64,000 nt of DNA, from contig CM053265.1 of assembly GCA_028583415.1 (NCBI GenBank), positions 25,738,830 to 25,802,829 on the forward strand, in the 5' to 3' direction. Both the position numbers and the translations under genes were made by a program. The stretch's first letter is position 1; every line of letters begins with the position of its first letter. Below the pieces are notes generated by a model. That model was given only the letters and a program-made list of their open reading frames with translations. It ran no database searches and was not told the DNA's origin. The stretch is from Protea cynaroides. Taxonomy: Eukaryota > Streptophyta > Magnoliopsida > Proteales > Proteaceae. Shown in pieces: positions 32,987 to 44,209 of the stretch.

Positions 32987-34123
32987 CTGTCATCACTCGT
33001 ACAAATGTTAATCAAACCAGAGCATGAGCATTCCCTAGGCATGATGTAGTCAGTTGGATGCCATGTGGGACACATCAGAGTTATTGACATTGTGGTTATT
33101 CTCTGTTTGACATATTTTTGGGCTCCTAGCCCTAGGAATACTCAGGTCAAAAAGTAGTAAATATACAACCCAAAAACAGCCAATCCAGTGAGCCAAGTCA
33201 TTAATTTTGCACAAATTATTTGTGAGAATTGATAGTATATCGATAGAATATCGATAGTATATTGATAGTATAGGGGGCTATTTAATCATGCATTTATTTA
33301 TTATTGGTTGTATTGGTTGTAAGGGTATTTCAGTCATACCAATATTATTTTCATTAATAAATATGTGGGACTAATCAGAATCGACTACACTTTTCAATTC
33401 TCCCCAAATCAATATGATTTTCACCACATCCAATTTAATGCCTAACGTCAATATATAAAAGAATAAGAGTTCACAACATATTTAGGCATACGGTATGGGT
33501 GAAAAGTTCTGCCACGTCCTGATCTAATTTCCATATCAGCAAGCCGTATGTTTTTGCTACATGGAAAAGTGATCAGGCCATTCTTACTGATGGGTGTCTA
33601 AGGAATGATGTGGATTGGAACGTCATATTTCAGACTGAAATTCAATATACTCAATTACTCACAAACAGGCATACCCTCCTTTGTATGTCAATGCATTTAC
33701 ACAGAAGTCCAGTGCACCCTCTTGGTAGCCCTAGATTTGTTTTGCCACTAGGCAAACTGAAATTAGGCAGAAACTTGATGTGTGAGCAGCTGACATTAGG
33801 GTCCACCTGTCACCAAAATTCAGGCCCATCTGAACTGCCGTGTGGCAATCATTAAGGGTGTACTGATCTCACTCTCAAGTGAGGATGTGCACAGACCTGC
33901 TCCCAAGCATAGTAATGTAACCAGAACTGGTGGTTCAACCAGAAAAACTGGGTCCAACCTGATTTTTTTGTTTGCAATTTTTCTTTTTTGAGAACCCCCC
34001 CTTTTTTTCCCTAAAAACTGGACTGGAACCACCAGAGCTTTTTAAGTTTCAACTTTCGGTCCAATTTTAAAATCTATGCTCCCAATATAAAGCATAAATT
34101 TAGAAGCAACATCACCCACAACC

Positions 34124-36210
34124 AGTTAAGGTATTGTGTTTTGGTGATTACTAACATGTTTGTGTGTGAAAATGCAAATGCTTAAGAGGTAAATCATTGA
34201 GAAGATTCCCAAATCCCATGTCTAAGCAAGTTGAAGCAACAAAGAGGAAGTCAACAAGCTCTAGGCCCAAAATGGAAGACTTCAAGAGCTTAAGTTGACA
34301 AGAAGTTGAAGTAAAGATCACTCCAAGAGTATGGTGTCAAGAGCTCAAGCAACAAATGGAAGATCAAGTGGATTTCATAAAAGATCCAAAAAGATCATGA
34401 GACTCAAGTCAATAAGTTGCAAGCCTTAAATGGAAGATCAAGTACACCCCAACTTCATGAAGCCTAAAGCCTCTTTGGCAATCAAGATTGAAGACCATTA
34501 AAGATGTTTGAGACTTTAGGATCGCTTCCTTGAATTATATATTTCTAGATATTCTAAGTTGTAAATGATCCATAGTGCTCTAACCTACTAAATCATCTCA
34601 AGACCTAAATTGGAAAACCCTAAGATAATTGGTTTAACAGAATAGGCTAAGAGACAAGTCAAAATTAAACAAATGGTTGACCAGAAATAAACTTTGATTT
34701 AGCCATTTGGTAGGAAAAATGGACCCTTATCGGTATATATGAGTAGGCATAAAAATCAGCCTACAAAGCTGTCCAAGAGCCATAAGACTGATCGAGCAAA
34801 AGAACCAAATTAATTCCAGTGGTCGATCTAGCAGTCAACCGGTGAGGAGGGGCAGTGGTTGACTCATTCAGCTAACGCTGCTTACCGAAAGCACTCTAAG
34901 GTAAGCGGCTGATACAGCAATTGACAGCTCTATCGACCGATACTCCCTGGTCTATGCTATTAGAATCACGATTTTGCATATACAGTAACTTCCAAGGATG
35001 AAGATCTCGGTTTCGAGGACTGTTTCGGTCAGGCTCCAAACCAAGATATACCTAGAAGCCACCGAAACCAGGTCGAAAGCTGGTACTTTACTGGGTGAAA
35101 CTCGAACCAAGGTTTGAAAGTCCAGAAAAATTAAGTCAAAACCGAGAAGAAACTTGTCGAAACAGGGATTTTATAACCATGGTTGTACCATGTTTCAGTC
35201 AAAACCACTGAAACCTGGTACGTGTCTGTTTCGACCTTTGGTTTCGTCTCAGACTCCCAAAAAACTGAGATTTGGAACTATGGTAACTTCATGGGCGTTT
35301 TAGAGGACCTTACGATGTTTAGAAGAAGATCAAAACATGAAAGTTGTAGCCCTTTATGTTCGTTTTTTAAAATGCAAAAGAATCAGGTCAATTGATGATT
35401 GTATGAATGAGTTATGACCAATTTACCAAGTGCTCTCTAGCCTTTGTTTTAACAACCGACCAGGAATTTTAATGGTCAACCAGTGGCGGTGAAAAGGGAG
35501 TTCGAGGGGGACTTGGAGGCATCTAGTTGGACTAAAATGTGACCATCTTAGAAGAGTTCTGGCAAGACTTGAAGCTTAAACTTGAACATCTCTACAAGTC
35601 TTCAGTATGTGGGTTTGAGCAATGGTGGATCAAAGAGGAGCTACATTTATACATCTACATAATTTAGAGGCATGTTTTATTATGAGCTTTTACATTGATT
35701 ATTTGGTTAAGAGAACCATTGTATTCACTTCATTGGAAATGTGGTTGTAAGGGGAAGCATTCCCCATTGTAGTTGATCACAGGGTGATCATTGTGATTGT
35801 GTTGGGGTTTGGTGTGATCCCAGAAAACACCAGGTTGGTTGTGAACCTTAGAAAACATGTGAAGGGTTTCATCTCTACCAAAAAGAGGTTGAGAGTGGAT
35901 TCCAATCAGGGTTTTTGAAGAGTGGACATTAGATGGGGTTCCATAACAAACCACTATAAATTGCTTGTGTGCCTTATCTTGGTTATTTACTTGTTTAGCA
36001 ATTTATGATTCTCATTATCATATCTCACATTTTGTTCACAACAAAGCACAAAGCACAACTCACTACTCACAAACCTTGGACTAATTGGTTAGTCTCTCTT
36101 CGGTTGAATCACTAGACAACTAGGAATGGAATTGGGGATAAGTATTAACTTGGGCCTAACTTCCGCAAGTTCCCAATTCGCCCCCTCTGGGGTAGCCATC
36201 GATCCCAACA
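34124..36210 (+). mobile_element. Solo LTR of a SIRE/Maximus-like copia element, inside a PAM16 intron
   Basis: The left part reads ...TATTGTGTTTTGGTGATTACTAACATG and the right part ends with the C-rich block 'cccaattcgccccctctgggg' and CCCAACA, as in SIRE-type LTRs. There is no coding domain. CAACC flanks both sides (34,119-34,123 and 36,211-36,215), and the identity extends to CACAACC if two bases of overlap are allowed. That boundary makes the LTR start AG rather than TG. The interior near 34,990-35,270 has repeated 'tttcg' and 'gaaacc' phrases. Confidence 0.6.
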
Positions 36211-36280
36211 CAACCCATATAATGAGTTAAAAGGAGCACATAGAAGCTGCAATCTAAAGGGGAGATGCAACAAAACTTAC

Positions 36281-36368
36281 TTTGAAGCGCTTGACGGTAA
36301 GCTTGAACCAGAGCCCTTGCCAATATCCCAGAACCCATTACAATCAAGTTTGCAAGAATTTTTGCAGC
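36281..36368 (-). CDS. PAM16: PAM16/TIM16 N-terminal coding exon
   Basis: The exon reads AAKILANLIVMGSGILARAL then VQAYRQALQ, the conserved N-terminal hydrophobic/targeting helix of plant TIM16. The donor is CAAA|GTAAGT at 36,280 (phase 1) and joins 'at gcc tca' of the next exon as Q-N-A-S. The acceptor is TTCTCATAG before 36,368. The family starts M-A-(G/A)-R/K, so the exon upstream should end exactly with ATG (phase 0). That ATG is not within the next few hundred bases on a spliceable exon. A candidate lies at 56,476. Confidence 0.9.
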
Positions 36369-37975
36369 CTATGAGAAAAAGTAAATGAGTAGATTAAACA
36401 AATATATCAAGTCTAAAGAAAAAAAATGCAAAAGACAGTCATGAATTTGAAGAAGATAAAAGTGACAATCTATGAAACTTTCGAATTAGAAGTTACTAAT
36501 GCCCTAAATAACCTTGCCAGAAAATTCCAATTGTAACTTGCGTAAGGAAGAACAAAAAGAAGTTAAACAAATATACAAAGTTTGCAAGAATAAGAAACCC
36601 CATCTTTTCTGGTCTTGTGCTTTAGTAAAGGCCATCAACTTAACTTTATTTAAAAGTTTTAGTGGGGCAAAAATAGAGAAGAATCATTCATGCCAAGCAT
36701 CTTCGAAAGACACAAGGAACGCGAGGAAGAGAGCGACATGAAAAGGAAATCAGGAAAACTACTGCGCTAATGCGCCCTCTATTAGGTTGTTCTGGCGCAC
36801 GCCTTACTCAAATAGGGCGCCGCAAGTTGTGCACAACGATTGTTTGCACCGATTCTTTGACCGAGATTGGGAAGGTTTCTCTTGCGCGTGTACTGACCAT
36901 AGAATTGCGTAGTTAGTGGTCCCAATCGAGCTGCTAAAGCACCCTCATCACGTTAGGTCGAGCTGGTGTTAAGTTCTTTAGGAGAAATACATGATTAAAA
37001 CTACTTAATGGAGCCGAACATAAAATGTCCATAAAATGCAGTAGATCCATTAAGTATATATCAGTACATAAATCCAACTTTATCAAAAATATTGTACTAC
37101 AAAAGGAGGGGGTAAGGAAGAATAAGACAGACAAGCAAGAAGAGAAGAGGAAAAACCACTTAAAAGAGAAAGAGGACAGGATGCCTCCTTTCTAATTTCC
37201 ATATCTGTCGATTCCAGAAAACACTAATTTAAGACGACGCTAACACAGACATTATGATTTATGGATGAGATCTGTTAGTCTTAGCCAAGCTCGTCTTTGT
37301 TAAGAGCTTCAAATAATACTTAAACAAGTCATACATAGTTGCCCAAAAGGGTCCAAGAGTAGGATGATAAGAAGGAAGAGCAGATCAACTAGAAGGGAAT
37401 CAATGGATAGAATCAGAAAAGATGAATGGATCAGATTGCATCCATAACACTTGAACATCAAATGAAGCCCTTATATGTGACAAGGTAAGATAAGCTCACT
37501 AAGATAATTACTCATGACCAAGGAACATTAAAGGTAGCTTCAAAGAGTAAAATGTTAAAGTTTAAGACTCTAAATGGTAAGAAAAAGATCAAAACAGACA
37601 TGTTAAGCTCATGGAAGGTGGATTTTTAACAAAGCTGTAACCTTCACCACCGTCTTGGCTTTCAAGAGACAGAGAGGAAACAAGAGACTTAGGTTTTAAA
37701 GGATTGATTGTGTGCTACTAGCCCCCTTCATTACATTCTCTCCAGGTCATTATTTAGTTCTTAAAAGGGAGCTTTGATTGGTGACCAGTTCATGAAGGCT
37801 GATGTAGTTGCACTTCTATGGTTGGACCAGCTTGACCAAGCTTGGAAACTAGACCACAAAGAACTGGGTTCACATCTAGCTTCCAGCTCGGTAGGGATAG
37901 CTTGGGTAAATTTTTTTCCTTTTTTATGGGTTCCTTTTTTATGGGGTTATTTTTGTAATTTTCTTTTTTGTTATG
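36369..37975. other. Non-coding stretch, probably intron or 5' flank of PAM16
   Basis: No element end or conserved coding block is recognised. A short GC-rich palindromic patch (36,770-36,840, 'tgcgcc', 'ggcgca', 'gggcgcc') stands out from AT-rich surroundings and may be a decayed transposon end. Confidence 0.35.
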
Positions 37976-38424
37976 CATAGTTGTCAAGCGCCTATGCGTC
38001 ACCTAGGCATCCAGGAACCCTCTTCAGTCCAAGAATCCAAGGTGATCGGTCGCCTTGGACACCTAGGCGTGTCGCCTCTTTGCCATGTGACAGTACGCCT
38101 TATGTTATATCAATTTTTTGACCCTTCACGAACTTACATTGATTAATGTGTATTGGTTTGTATTCTTATATTTACTCAAAAAAAAAAAAAAAGAATTGTA
38201 TTTTGATGAATATGTTCATATTATATCCTATGCTTGATCTATTTTATGTTGTCTGTCATATTAAGTCATTAGTAACTTAATAATATCATATTGCATTGAT
38301 ATAGCTTTTATGTTGCAAATAAGCATAATTATATAAAATTCTCATTGCTAAATTACATTACATATAATGCATGCCTAGACTTCCTTCCAATGCCTTGGGT
38401 CACCTAGACGCCTTGACAACTATG
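37976..38424. mobile_element. MITE-like element with CATAGTTGTCAAG termini
   Basis: It starts CATAGTTGTCAAGCGCC and ends GACGCCTTGACAACTATG, which are inverted complements. Subterminal 'cacctaggc' GC-rich blocks lie inside both ends and the core is AT-rich. Length is 449 bp. The same terminus type recurs at 56,608 and 61,974. Flanks do not give a clear duplication, so the superfamily is unresolved. Confidence 0.6.
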
Positions 38425-38429
38425 TATTA

Positions 38430-38760
38430 TATGTAAGATAGATAATGATAGGAATTAGTAGGAGGTTGAGCTAAGTTGCCTTTAAATTCTGTTTTAGTTA
38501 AAGTAGATTACTAGTAGGATTTATTAGTTATTAGTTTTTATATATATATATATATATATGAGCTGAACCCATCAATTTATTTGATTGGAATAATATTCAG
38601 TTTTATGAGTGTGCTTGTAGATTAGTAGTGGGATTTTGTTTCTTTTTTTTTTAATCTTCTTTATATACAAGTTGTTCCCATCAATTGTTAAATTCAAGTA
38701 ATTATTAAGTTTTATGAGTGTGCTTGGTGCATTGCATGGCCTGATCGGAGACTGATGGTC
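38430..38760 (+). mobile_element. Possible copia-type LTR remnant
   Basis: Phrases such as 'aggatttattagttattag', a short TA run and two copies of 'cagttttatgagtgtgcttg' (about 38,600 and 38,709) look like a short copia LTR with a duplicated R/U5 part. Borders are not defined. Confidence 0.28.
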
Positions 38761-39282
38761 AACTGTTTCTTCTCTCTTCTCTCCCTATCCTCCCTGGTTT
38801 GATTCCCTCACTCAGGTGACCGTCTTCCTGTTTCTTCTTCCTTCTTCTTCTTCCTTCTTCCCTTAATTCTCCTTCATTCTGTTCTGTACTACTACTATTC
38901 CTGTGACTAGTGGTACTGGCAGTCCAACAACTTGGGACAGATCTTTGTCGTCTCCTCCCCTTTCTTCCTAATATTCGGGGTATCAATTTACCAATCTAGG
39001 GCGACTCAATCCTTGGAGTATCGTCCCCTAAATTCTCTTCTGTAGCGACTTCTAGACCTGAAACCAGACCTGCAATTCCTCTTTCCACCAGTTCAAGCTT
39101 CAGAGATTATTGTTATTTTTATAATCAATTAACTGGTCTGATACTGCATGTAATTAAGATGTTTGGGAGTTGGAATTTAGTCCTAAATCCTTAACTGATT
39201 TGAGTATTGGTTGAGAGATTGGACCAATTGAAAGGAAACTTCTCAAGCAGTTTGTTTCCTACGAGAGGTTGAAACAGCATAT

Positions 39283-39340
39283 TTGATGAGGCCCTTAGAT
39301 GCTCCAGTATGGAGTGATTTGATTCAGATCGAAGGATCTC
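39283..39340 (+). pseudogene. Tiny RTE-LINE fragment
   Basis: The frame MRPLDAPVW ... SDLIQIEGS matches the same peptide in the RTE ORF remnant at 55,282-54,947 (minus). Only about 58 bp is recognisable, and the frame beyond it is not related. Confidence 0.4.
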
Positions 39341-40711
39341 CTACCCTACGAGTTGAAAATTTTGCCCCTTCACTACCTGCACAGCTCTCCCTTCCCCGTA
39401 CTCCCACACCTCATCCTCCACCACCATCAACAGCACCACCTATGTCTTCTCCATTACCAGCGTTGGCATGCCACCAACAGTGGGTCAACATCAGTCTTCC
39501 TGCTCTTCTCCCTCACCTTCATCTTCCCCTTCCAATGGCCACCATTGTCTTCCGCAACAGTCATGGCCTCATTCTCCAGTCGATGACCCAACAGTTTGCA
39601 CCCTAAGATCATAAAGCTGGACCTGATCACCCCTGGTGTCTAACATTCTAGCTGCCTGGAGTGACTCAGTTGGACATCATTTATATCATAAACTCAGTGG
39701 ACAGCACTCACAAGAGTAGAGACCGCTTTGTCCAAGGAGATCCAGGAACAGGGCAGTATCACTTCACAGGCGACTCCCTCTGATTGGGTCAGGGATTCAC
39801 CCGTCAGCGATCACCAGATCCTTCTTCACTTTCCCATACTGCAGCAGTACCGTCTGTTTGATCTGCAACATCTCGTATTCAGGCGGTTCCGCCTTAAAGC
39901 ATATTATTGGACAAAACAAATGGCCAAAAATTCTGCAAGTATATAACTACTTAAAAATTACTTGGACCTCCCCTTGACATTTCGTTTACCACACGGACCT
40001 CCCCTTACACTTACACGGACCTCCCTTGTAAAGTGAAACTTATAACACTTTAGTCCATTCCGTTAGGAAATAGACAGTAATTGCTGATGTAAACATACCA
40101 TTTTTTTCAATACCAAAATACCCTTCCACTAAATCTTGAAACCCAAACCTTGTTTCTGCGTAATGTAATGATGTCTGCGACTCTTAGGGACTGATGGGTG
40201 AATAAGTATAGCACAAAATTAAAATGGAAAGAAGGAAATGCTTCATCTTTGCTTTTAAAGTCGCCGACGATTCGGAATGACAAAGTGAGAAACCAAAAGA
40301 AACGTCGCCCAGGAAAGAAATGTTGCTGCGAGAAAAGAAACACCGAAGTAAGAGAAAAGAAGAGTTTAGCAAGGGAGTGACGAAGTTGCGTGTTAGAGAG
40401 CTTCGCTTTGTTTGACTGCTTCTCGGGTCTCCACTGTCAATTATCGTCTCGTTACGAAGGATTAATGCTTTAGGATGTGATTAATGAAGGGAGAAAGATA
40501 AGCAAATTATTAGAGAGAAAGAGTAGGGAAAGATCCTATATTCTGCATGTTTTGCCTTCTCTGAGTCTCTCCTCCAATTTTTCCATAGCTCGGATTTTTT
40601 TTTTTTTTTTTTTGGTTCCTTTCTTCATTCCCAATCCCCAACGCCCAAGTTCCTAACTTGGTGCTGTTTTAGGGTTTCAATGAATTAAGGTTTACGAGAT
40701 TGTTTGAAAAG

Positions 40712-40995
40712 ATGATATCAAAAGGGCTCTTCGGATAGCCTTCGCCGCACATTCAACCGTTATCGCCGGTTTCTGAGGTATCGGAACCCCCGAAGTCTCT
40801 GTCACCATTCACTGAACCAGTGCCTATGGAGGATGAACCTGGGATTGAGGAGGCAAAAGAGATCAAGCCTCTGGGCTCTGCCTACTGCTGTTCCTTTCTC
40901 AAGGCTCTTTGCTTACGCTGATGGTTTCAATTGGGTTTTGATGGTTGTTGGGTCGTTAGCTGTTATGGCATATGGAACGGCTCTCGTTGTCCACT
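40712..40995 (+). pseudogene. ABCB6/ABCB20-like transporter, exon 1 part 1 (captured fragment)
   Basis: ABCB6/ABCB20 are plant full-size B-type ABC transporters of the plasma membrane linked to auxin transport. The N-terminus reads MISKGLFG, then a TAG where Trp is expected (40,736-40,738), then PHIQPLSPVSEVSEPP and an acidic linker. After a frameshift near 40,875 the first membrane region follows (VPFSRLFAYAD, WVLMVVGSLAVMAYGTAL). This matches the family's unique N-terminal extension. Sequence upstream to about 40,560 looks like the native 5' UTR. The exon is interrupted at 40,995 by a solo LTR and resumes at 41,873. Confidence 0.8.
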
Positions 40996-41872
40996 TGATG
41001 TAGGCCAGGTCTACACCAGAAGGAGGGCCCGAAAGCAACCCCAACCAATTGGGCCTAACCCACCTGGCCCAGGAACCAATTCTGATTAGGCAACCAGCCC
41101 AGCCAGATCTACATAGTACCGCCAGCTTTAGATTAGCCGACATTGAGACTCTTTGATACAATAGAATGTTATTTAGTTTCCTAAATTCTAGCAATCAGTT
41201 ATTTAGGAGTTTTAGTAATTCTTTTAGTTCCTAATTCTAGTTTTTGGAAATTTTCCTATTTTCTTGTTTTAGAAACTTCCTATTCTATAAAGGAAGCTTA
41301 GTTTCTAATTTTAGTTTGAGATTTTCCTATTTTGTTTGTAATCTTTCAAGCTATAAATAAGATAGAGAGGGCTGGCGATGTTTCAGATTTTCCAGAAAAA
41401 AAAAGAGTTAAACTCCTATTTTTCTGGTTGAATCTCCTATGGTTGTAAGACTCAACCGATTGTGCTATTTTGTTCCTTCTTTTCCTCTAACTCCTTTAAG
41501 TTACTTTCTTCCTTTGTTTACTGTTGGGCGACATTGAAGCTTTGCTGTTTCTGGACCAAATCTTTGCTGTTTTAGTCAAGACATCATCATCATTATCTGA
41601 AACACATCCAGGCTGGCGGAAACTACTGCAGTAGCTCTGCAGGGACTGCAGCAACTTCAAAACTCTCTTGATCGACTCCAAATTCCTACTAATGTTCATA
41701 ATTGAAGTTAAGAAGATCTCCTATCAATTTCAAGTGTGTTCAACAGCTAGATTCTCAGATAAGTTGATTTTCCTATTGATTACTAAATCTGTTTTTTGTG
41801 ATTGGACTGTGTAAGATCCTGTAGCAAAGAGGGATTGTCCATTTGAGTTGTCTTGAACCCTCTTTGCCATCA
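40996..41872 (+). mobile_element. Solo LTR A (chromovirus family shared with the TR-GAG)
   Basis: It begins TGATGTAGGCCAGG and ends TTTGCCATCA, 877 bp. The flanks are CCACT (40,991-40,995) and CTACT (41,873-41,877), one mismatch from a perfect duplication. The ABCB reading frame continues from left to right when the LTR and one pentamer are removed, confirming the borders. It is homologous to LTRs B, C and E and to the LTRs of the element at 49,488. Confidence 0.85.
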
Positions 41873-41926
41873 CTACTTGCATTACTTTGAGAAAGTTATT
41901 CAGTTCTTGGACTGGCATAAACCTTC
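41873..41926 (+). pseudogene. ABCB6/ABCB20-like exon 1 part 2
   Basis: Fifty-four bases between two LTR insertions encode LHYFEKVIQFLDWHKP, continuing the family's (V/I)YLHYF segment after the first transmembrane helix. The piece ends with CCTTC, the duplicated target of the next insertion. Confidence 0.78.
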
Positions 41927-42794
41927 TGATGGCAAAGAGGGTTTAGGGCAACTCAAATTAACAATCCCTCTTTACTACAGGATTCCTATCCAGCCCAACA
42001 CAAAATCTACAGAAAAAAGTAATAAAGAAAATTACTTATCTCGAAATCTATCCATCAAAAATTGATGAAACTTGGTTTGGATGTCCTTTATAAAAATTAT
42101 GAACACCCTTCCAAAGTTGAAGAAGATCTGAAAAGAGTTGAAGAAGTTATGAGGCTCGAAAACTGGCTGAGCCTAGTATAGCCCAGATCTGGGTAGTGAT
42201 TGATTGATGCTGTGGTTTGGAACTAGTTCAGCAAGAAAACTCGATGGATCTACAGAAAAACGATGTCGCCAACCAGTATAGAATATTTGTAAATCAAAAC
42301 AAAAGTTAGAATCTCAAGGAAGAAAGAAGAATAAGTGGTTGAGTCTCACAACCTTGGAGACTCAGCCAGAAATCATAATTCAATAATTCTCTTTTTTGGA
42401 AAACTCTCACTGTCGCCAACCTTCTTCCTCTTTTATTTATAGTTTGAGATGTTACAAATAAAATAGGAAATACATAAATTTAGTAAAAACTAACCTCCTA
42501 TAAAATATAGGAAGGTTCTAATACAATACAATAGGAAAGTTTCTAAATCAGGAAAGTAGTGACTTAGTCTCCAAGTGATAGAGACTTTTTAACTATCTAT
42601 AACCTATATATTAGGAAACTAACAATGATAATAGAGTCATAAGTAATTAGGAAACTAAAACTAACTACCACTAACCAAGAAGACTGAGTGCTGTCGGCTA
42701 GATATAGCTGGCGGTACTTGACTTAGTCAATTGGGCCTAACCAATTGACCCAATTGAGGGCTTTCGGCCCCATTTTCTGGAGTAGACCTACGCA
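41927..42794 (-). mobile_element. LTR B, inverted copy
   Basis: It is 868 bp. On the minus strand it starts TGCGTAGGTCTACTCC and ends TTTGCCATCA, aligning along its full length with LTR C. Its U3 start is joined directly to the pol remnant, with no polypurine tract or primer site. Confidence 0.8.
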
Positions 42795-43298
42795 TACAAA
42801 GCTAATGTGGATCGTCATCACCGTTCTGAAGAGTTTAAGTCCGGTGACATGGTAATGGTTCGAATAACTCCTCAAAGAAGCTACCAAGTTACATCCACGG
42901 AAGATAGGTCCCTACAAGGTGCTAAAGAAAATAGGAGCCAACGCATATGTCCTTGAGCTCCCACCTAACATGGCTATCAGTAACATTTTCAACGTTGCTG
43001 ATTTAAATCTCTATACGGGTCATCATTCTGATGAAGGAGATACAGAACATGCTTTACATCTCCCATAGTTTGTCGTTCCTTCTACTGAACAAATTGAAGA
43101 TATTCTTGACTCCAAGTATACAATGACTCGCAACGATGGAGGTTATCAGTCATTTTTAGTCAAGTGGAAATAACACCCGTGTAGCGACAGCACGTAGATA
43201 CCTGAATATGACTTCAAGCGCATCGACCCGGACTTTTACAACCGTTACATGTCTTTCATCCATTCGTCGGAGACAAATGTTTCTAAGCCAAGGGGAGT
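42795..43298 (+). pseudogene. pol: Integrase C-terminus and chromodomain remnant
   Basis: It starts mid-protein with KANVDRHHRSEEFKSGDMVM (integrase C-terminal region). GPYKVLKKIGANAYVLELP, FNVADLNLY and a chromodomain follow (YTMTRNDGGYQSFLVKW, then TAA and WIPEYDFKRIDPDF). This is the pol 3' end of a chromovirus different from elements 1 and 2 (CRM/Reina-like arrangement; lineage not settled). A frameshift near 42,885 and stops near 43,068 and 43,170 break it. AGGGGAGT before LTR C is the polypurine tract. Confidence 0.8.
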
Positions 43299-44167
43299 TG
43301 AAACAGCCCAAGTTTACTCCAGAAAAACTAACCGAAAGTCCTCAATTGGGCTGGCCCAATTGACTAAGTCAAGTACCGCCAGCTATATCTAGCCGACAGC
43401 ACTCAATCTTCTTAGTTAGAATTATTAGTAGTTAGTTTTAGTTTCCTAATTGCTTATGACTCTATTGTCATTTTTTTTAGTTTCCTAATATATAGGCTAG
43501 ATAGTTAGAAAGTCTCTATTACTTGGGGACTAAGTTACTACTTTCCAGATTTAGAAACTTTCCTATTGCATTATAGTAGAACAATTCTATATTATAAAGG
43601 AGGTTAGTTTTTACTAAATTTATGTCTTTCCTATTTTATTTGTAAGATCTCAAACTATAAATAAAAGAGGAAGAAGGCTAACGGCAGTGAGTTTTCCAGA
43701 AAAGAGAATTATTAAATTCTGATTTCTGGCTGAGTCTCCAAGGTTGTGAGACTCAACCACTTGTTCTTCTTTCTTCCTTGAGATTTTAACTTTTGTTTTG
43801 ATTTACAAATACTCTACACTGGCTGGCGACAAAGTTTTCCTACAAATCCATTGAGTTTTCTTGCGGAACTAGGACCAAACCACAGCATCAATCGATCACT
43901 ACCCAGATCTGGGCAATACCACGCTCAACCAGTTTTCGAGCCTCATAACTTCTACAACTCTTTTCAGATCTTCTTCAACTTTGGAAGATGTTCATAACTG
44001 TTATAAAGGACATCCAAACCAAATTTCATCAATTTCTGACAGACAGATTTCGAGATAAGTAATTTTCTTTATTACTTTTTTCTGCAGATTTTGTATTGGG
44101 CTGAATAGGGATCCTATAGTAAAAAGGGATTGCTAATTTGAGTTGCCCTAAACCCTCTTTGCCATCA
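43299..44167 (+). mobile_element. LTR C
   Basis: It is 869 bp, TGAAACAGCCC ... CTCTTTGCCATCA, preceded by a polypurine tract and the 3' end of pol as expected for a 3' LTR. It forms a near-perfect inverted repeat with LTR B. Confidence 0.85.
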
Positions 44168-44209
44168 CCTTCAAAGGGCTTAGAAGAGCTATTTCATAGG
44201 TTTACGAAG
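44168..44209 (+). pseudogene. ABCB6/ABCB20-like exon 1 part 3 with donor
   Basis: It resumes the ABCB frame (SKGLEELFHRFTK) after the duplicated CCTTC. It meets a GT (AAG|GTGGGC at 44,210) followed by AT-rich sequence, as expected for the end of exon 1 and start of intron 1. The presence of an intron start shows the captured piece came from genomic DNA, not from mRNA. Confidence 0.6.

Larger units (their letters stand above)
41927..44167. mobile_element. LTR element with inverted LTRs: both outer ends are U5 ends
   Basis: LTR B (41,927-42,794) is in minus and LTR C (43,299-44,167) in plus orientation, with a 504-bp pol remnant between. The outer ends read TGATGGCAAAGAG and CTCTTTGCCATCA, so both are the 3' (U5) end of the LTR. 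CCTTC flanks both sides (41,922-41,926 and 44,168-44,172). Removing the insert plus one pentamer restores the ABCB frame (WHKPSKGLEEL). This indicates a single integration of a molecule with two U5 ends, not two separate insertions. Confidence 0.8.

Noticed and set aside
36893..36912. ATG|GTCAGT near 36,900 (minus) as the PAM16 start exon
   Set aside because: The donor-like site is acceptable, but the upstream sequence lies in a GC-rich palindromic patch without leader features. It remains a weaker alternative to 56,476 and is not annotated.
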